DNA from: Paracoccus nototheniae
GTDB taxonomy: Bacteria > Pseudomonadota > Alphaproteobacteria > Rhodobacterales > Rhodobacteraceae
NCBI RefSeq assembly: GCF_004335005.1
Contig: NZ_RQRT01000011.1
Location: forward strand, 1 to 64,000
Reading direction: 5' to 3'
DNA: 64,000 nucleotides
The notes beneath the pieces were generated by a model. The model ran no database searches and was not told the origin of the DNA. It saw only the letters and a program-made list of their open reading frames with translations. Position numbers and translations under genes: made by a program. Below are positions 62,784 through 64,000 of the stretch, piece by piece; positions within the stretch are counted from its first letter, which is position 1; each line of letters starts with the position of its first letter.

Positions 62784-63850
62784 GAACCTATCTGGACTGG
62801 AACGCCACCACCCCCCTGCGCCCCGAGGTCCGCGCCGCGATCATCGGGGCGATGGAGATTTCGGGCAACCCCTCGTCTGTCCATGCCGAGGGGCGGGCGG
62901 CCAAGATGGCACTGGAACGGGCCCGCGAACAGCTGGTGGCAGCCCTGGGCGCCGAGGGGGCCGATCTGGTCTTTACCTCGGGCACGACCGAGGCGGCGTC
63001 GATGGTGCTGGGGCAGGGCGGCTATCTGTGCGCGCCCACCGAACACAGCGCGATCAAGGTCTGGTGCGAGGCGACCCTGCCGGTGGACGCCGACGGGATC
63101 ATCACCGTGACGGACCCCGCGCGCACCAGCCTGCAGCTGGCCAATAACGAAACCGGCGTGATGCAGGATCTGCCTCAGGGGCTGCACAGCAGCGATCTGA
63201 CGCAAGCCTTTGGCAAGGTGCCCTTTGCCTTCAACTGGCTGGGGGTGACGGCGGGCTTTGTCAGCGCCCACAAGCTGGGCGGTCCCAAGGGGATCGGCGC
63301 GCTGGTGCTGAAGAAGGGCACCGATCTGGCGCCGCTGATCCGGGGCGGCGGGCAGGAACAGGGCCGCCGCGCGGGCACGGAAAACCTGATCGGCATTCTG
63401 GCCTTTGCCGCCGCCGCCACCGCCGCGCAGCGGGAACTGGAGGCCGGGGTCTGGGATCAGGTCGCCGCCCGCCGCGACGCGCTGGAGGCGCGGCTCTGCG
63501 ACATCGCGCCCGATGCGGTGATTGCCGGAAAGGGCGCGCGGCGCTTGCCGAACACGACCTGCCTTCTTACATCGGGGTGGAAGGGCGAAACTCAGGTCAT
63601 GCAGATGGATCTGGCGGGGTTTGCAATCTCGGCCGGGTCGGCCTGTTCGTCGGGCAAGGTGCGGGCCAGCGGGGCCTTGCAGGCGATGGGTTTCGACGAT
63701 CAGCTTTCGCAATCGGCGATCCGGATCTCGATAAGCCCGACTTTGGGCGATGATCAGATCAACCGATTTGCGGATGCCTGGGAAAAGGCGTATTCACGCT
63801 GGCGCGACAGGACTGGTCCGGCGATACGGCCGACCACCGAGGAAGGATAG
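62780..63850 (+). CDS. Cysteine desulfurase (NifS/IscS-like, SUF pathway)
   Basis: PLP enzyme providing sulfur for Fe-S cluster assembly, 356 residues. The PLP Lys lies in SAHKLGGPKG near 160, and the catalytic Cys in SAGSACSSGK near 285. It starts with YLDWNATTPLRPEV, typical of class I desulfurases. It overlaps coaBC by 4 nt and is followed after 3 bp by sufB, supporting a SUF role; the suf operon continues beyond the window. IscR is not in this window. Confidence 0.9.
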   Translation: MRTYLDWNATTPLRPEVRAAIIGAMEISGNPSSVHAEGRAAKMALERAREQLVAALGAEGADLVFTSGTTEAASMVLGQGGYLCAPTEHSAIKVWCEATLPVDADGIITVTDPARTSLQLANNETGVMQDLPQGLHSSDLTQAFGKVPFAFNWLGVTAGFVSAHKLGGPKGIGALVLKKGTDLAPLIRGGGQEQGRRAGTENLIGILAFAAAATAAQRELEAGVWDQVAARRDALEARLCDIAPDAVIAGKGARRLPNTTCLLTSGWKGETQVMQMDLAGFAISAGSACSSGKVRASGALQAMGFDDQLSQSAIRISISPTLGDDQINRFADAWEKAYSRWRDRTGPAIRPTTEEG

Positions 63851-63853
63851 ACG

Positions 63854-64000
63854 ATGACGGAAGCCACCGATCTTGATGTGCGCGAAGGCGTCGACCGCGA
63901 AACGGTCGAAGCGGTGCAGAACATGGGCAGCTATAAATACGGCTGGAATACCGAGATCGAGATGGACTATGCGCCCAAGGGCGTGAACGAGGATATCGTC
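63854..64000 (+). CDS. sufB: Fe-S cluster assembly protein SufB (3' end outside window)
   Basis: The first 49 codons of SufB are present: an acidic start then VDRETVEAVQNMGSYKYGWNTEIE, which matches the conserved SufB N-terminus. The gene runs off the right edge. It follows the cysteine desulfurase gene, as expected for a suf operon. Confidence 0.85.
   Translation, partial: MTEATDLDVREGVDRETVEAVQNMGSYKYGWNTEIEMDYAPKGVNEDIV

Noticed and set aside
1..64000. tRNA or rRNA genes, CRISPR arrays, insertion sequences and integrases
   Set aside because: I scanned intergenic regions for cloverleaf-like arms, spaced repeats and transposase motifs and found none; gaps are short and mostly explained by promoters and terminators.

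Overview
The window is GC-rich, gene-dense chromosomal DNA, almost certainly from an alphaproteobacterium of the order Rhodobacterales, most likely Paracoccus or a close relative. This rests on gene content and order: phoH-ybeY-corC; a Suv3-like helicase, S4 protein, ferredoxin and carD run; fused ispDF; a fused indolepyruvate ferredoxin oxidoreductase; trpS/rhomboid/murJ/glnD; the LppC-type lipoprotein, rsmI, yraN and gshB; and a cysteine desulfurase followed by sufB. Assignments come from motifs and recalled family knowledge, since no database search was possible. No tRNA, rRNA, CRISPR array, insertion sequence or integrase was recognised.

Layout. 1-4.1 kb: an MlaE/MlaF lipid ABC transporter pair, then phoH-ybeY-corC. 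4.2-12.7 kb: a hydrolase/SCP2 pair, a TPR protein, the Suv3-like helicase, S4 protein, 7Fe ferredoxin, CarD, family II pyrophosphatase and a HAD phosphatase. 12.8-20.1 kb: MaoC, ribF, UPF0260 and threonine aldolase on the plus strand, facing cinA, pgpA, ispDF and purL on the minus strand. 20.3-25.7 kb: a LysR regulator divergent from a fused indolepyruvate ferredoxin oxidoreductase, then murI. 25.7-29.9 kb: cytochrome c maturation genes ccmE, ccmF and ccmH, with an endolysin/holin pair between ccmE and ccmF that resembles the lysis cassette of Rhodobacterales gene transfer agents (GTAs). 30-35.3 kb: an enoyl-CoA hydratase, NUDIX and DUF983 proteins, then a signalling block: a PleD-like GGEEF protein, DUF3572, an H-NOX-like protein and a diguanylate cyclase with an HNOBA-like N-terminus.

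35.3-46.7 kb is the accessory region. A translationally coupled minus-strand run encodes a GNAT acyltransferase, a 2,289-residue fully reducing type I polyketide synthase without thioesterase, a protein joining a metal-site-dead peptide deformylase fold to a methyltransferase-like fold, and a GT4 glycosyltransferase. Just upstream is a Hint-domain protein with acidic GGxD repeats, preceded by an AT-rich segment. It looks like a compact, possibly undescribed lipid or glycolipid pathway.

47-64 kb returns to core genes: a SulP anion transporter with a structured leader and a universal stress protein; trpS; a rhomboid lacking its catalytic residues; murJ, glnD, the lipoprotein, rsmI, yraN, gshB, comM, coaBC, a cysteine desulfurase and the start of sufB.

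The most notable signals are the PKS/pseudo-deformylase cluster, the H-NOX/HNOBA-GGDEF pair, the GTA-type lysis genes inside the ccm locus, and several RNA-level elements: a Shine-Dalgarno-sequestering hairpin, the sulP leader, and a candidate small RNA upstream of purL.
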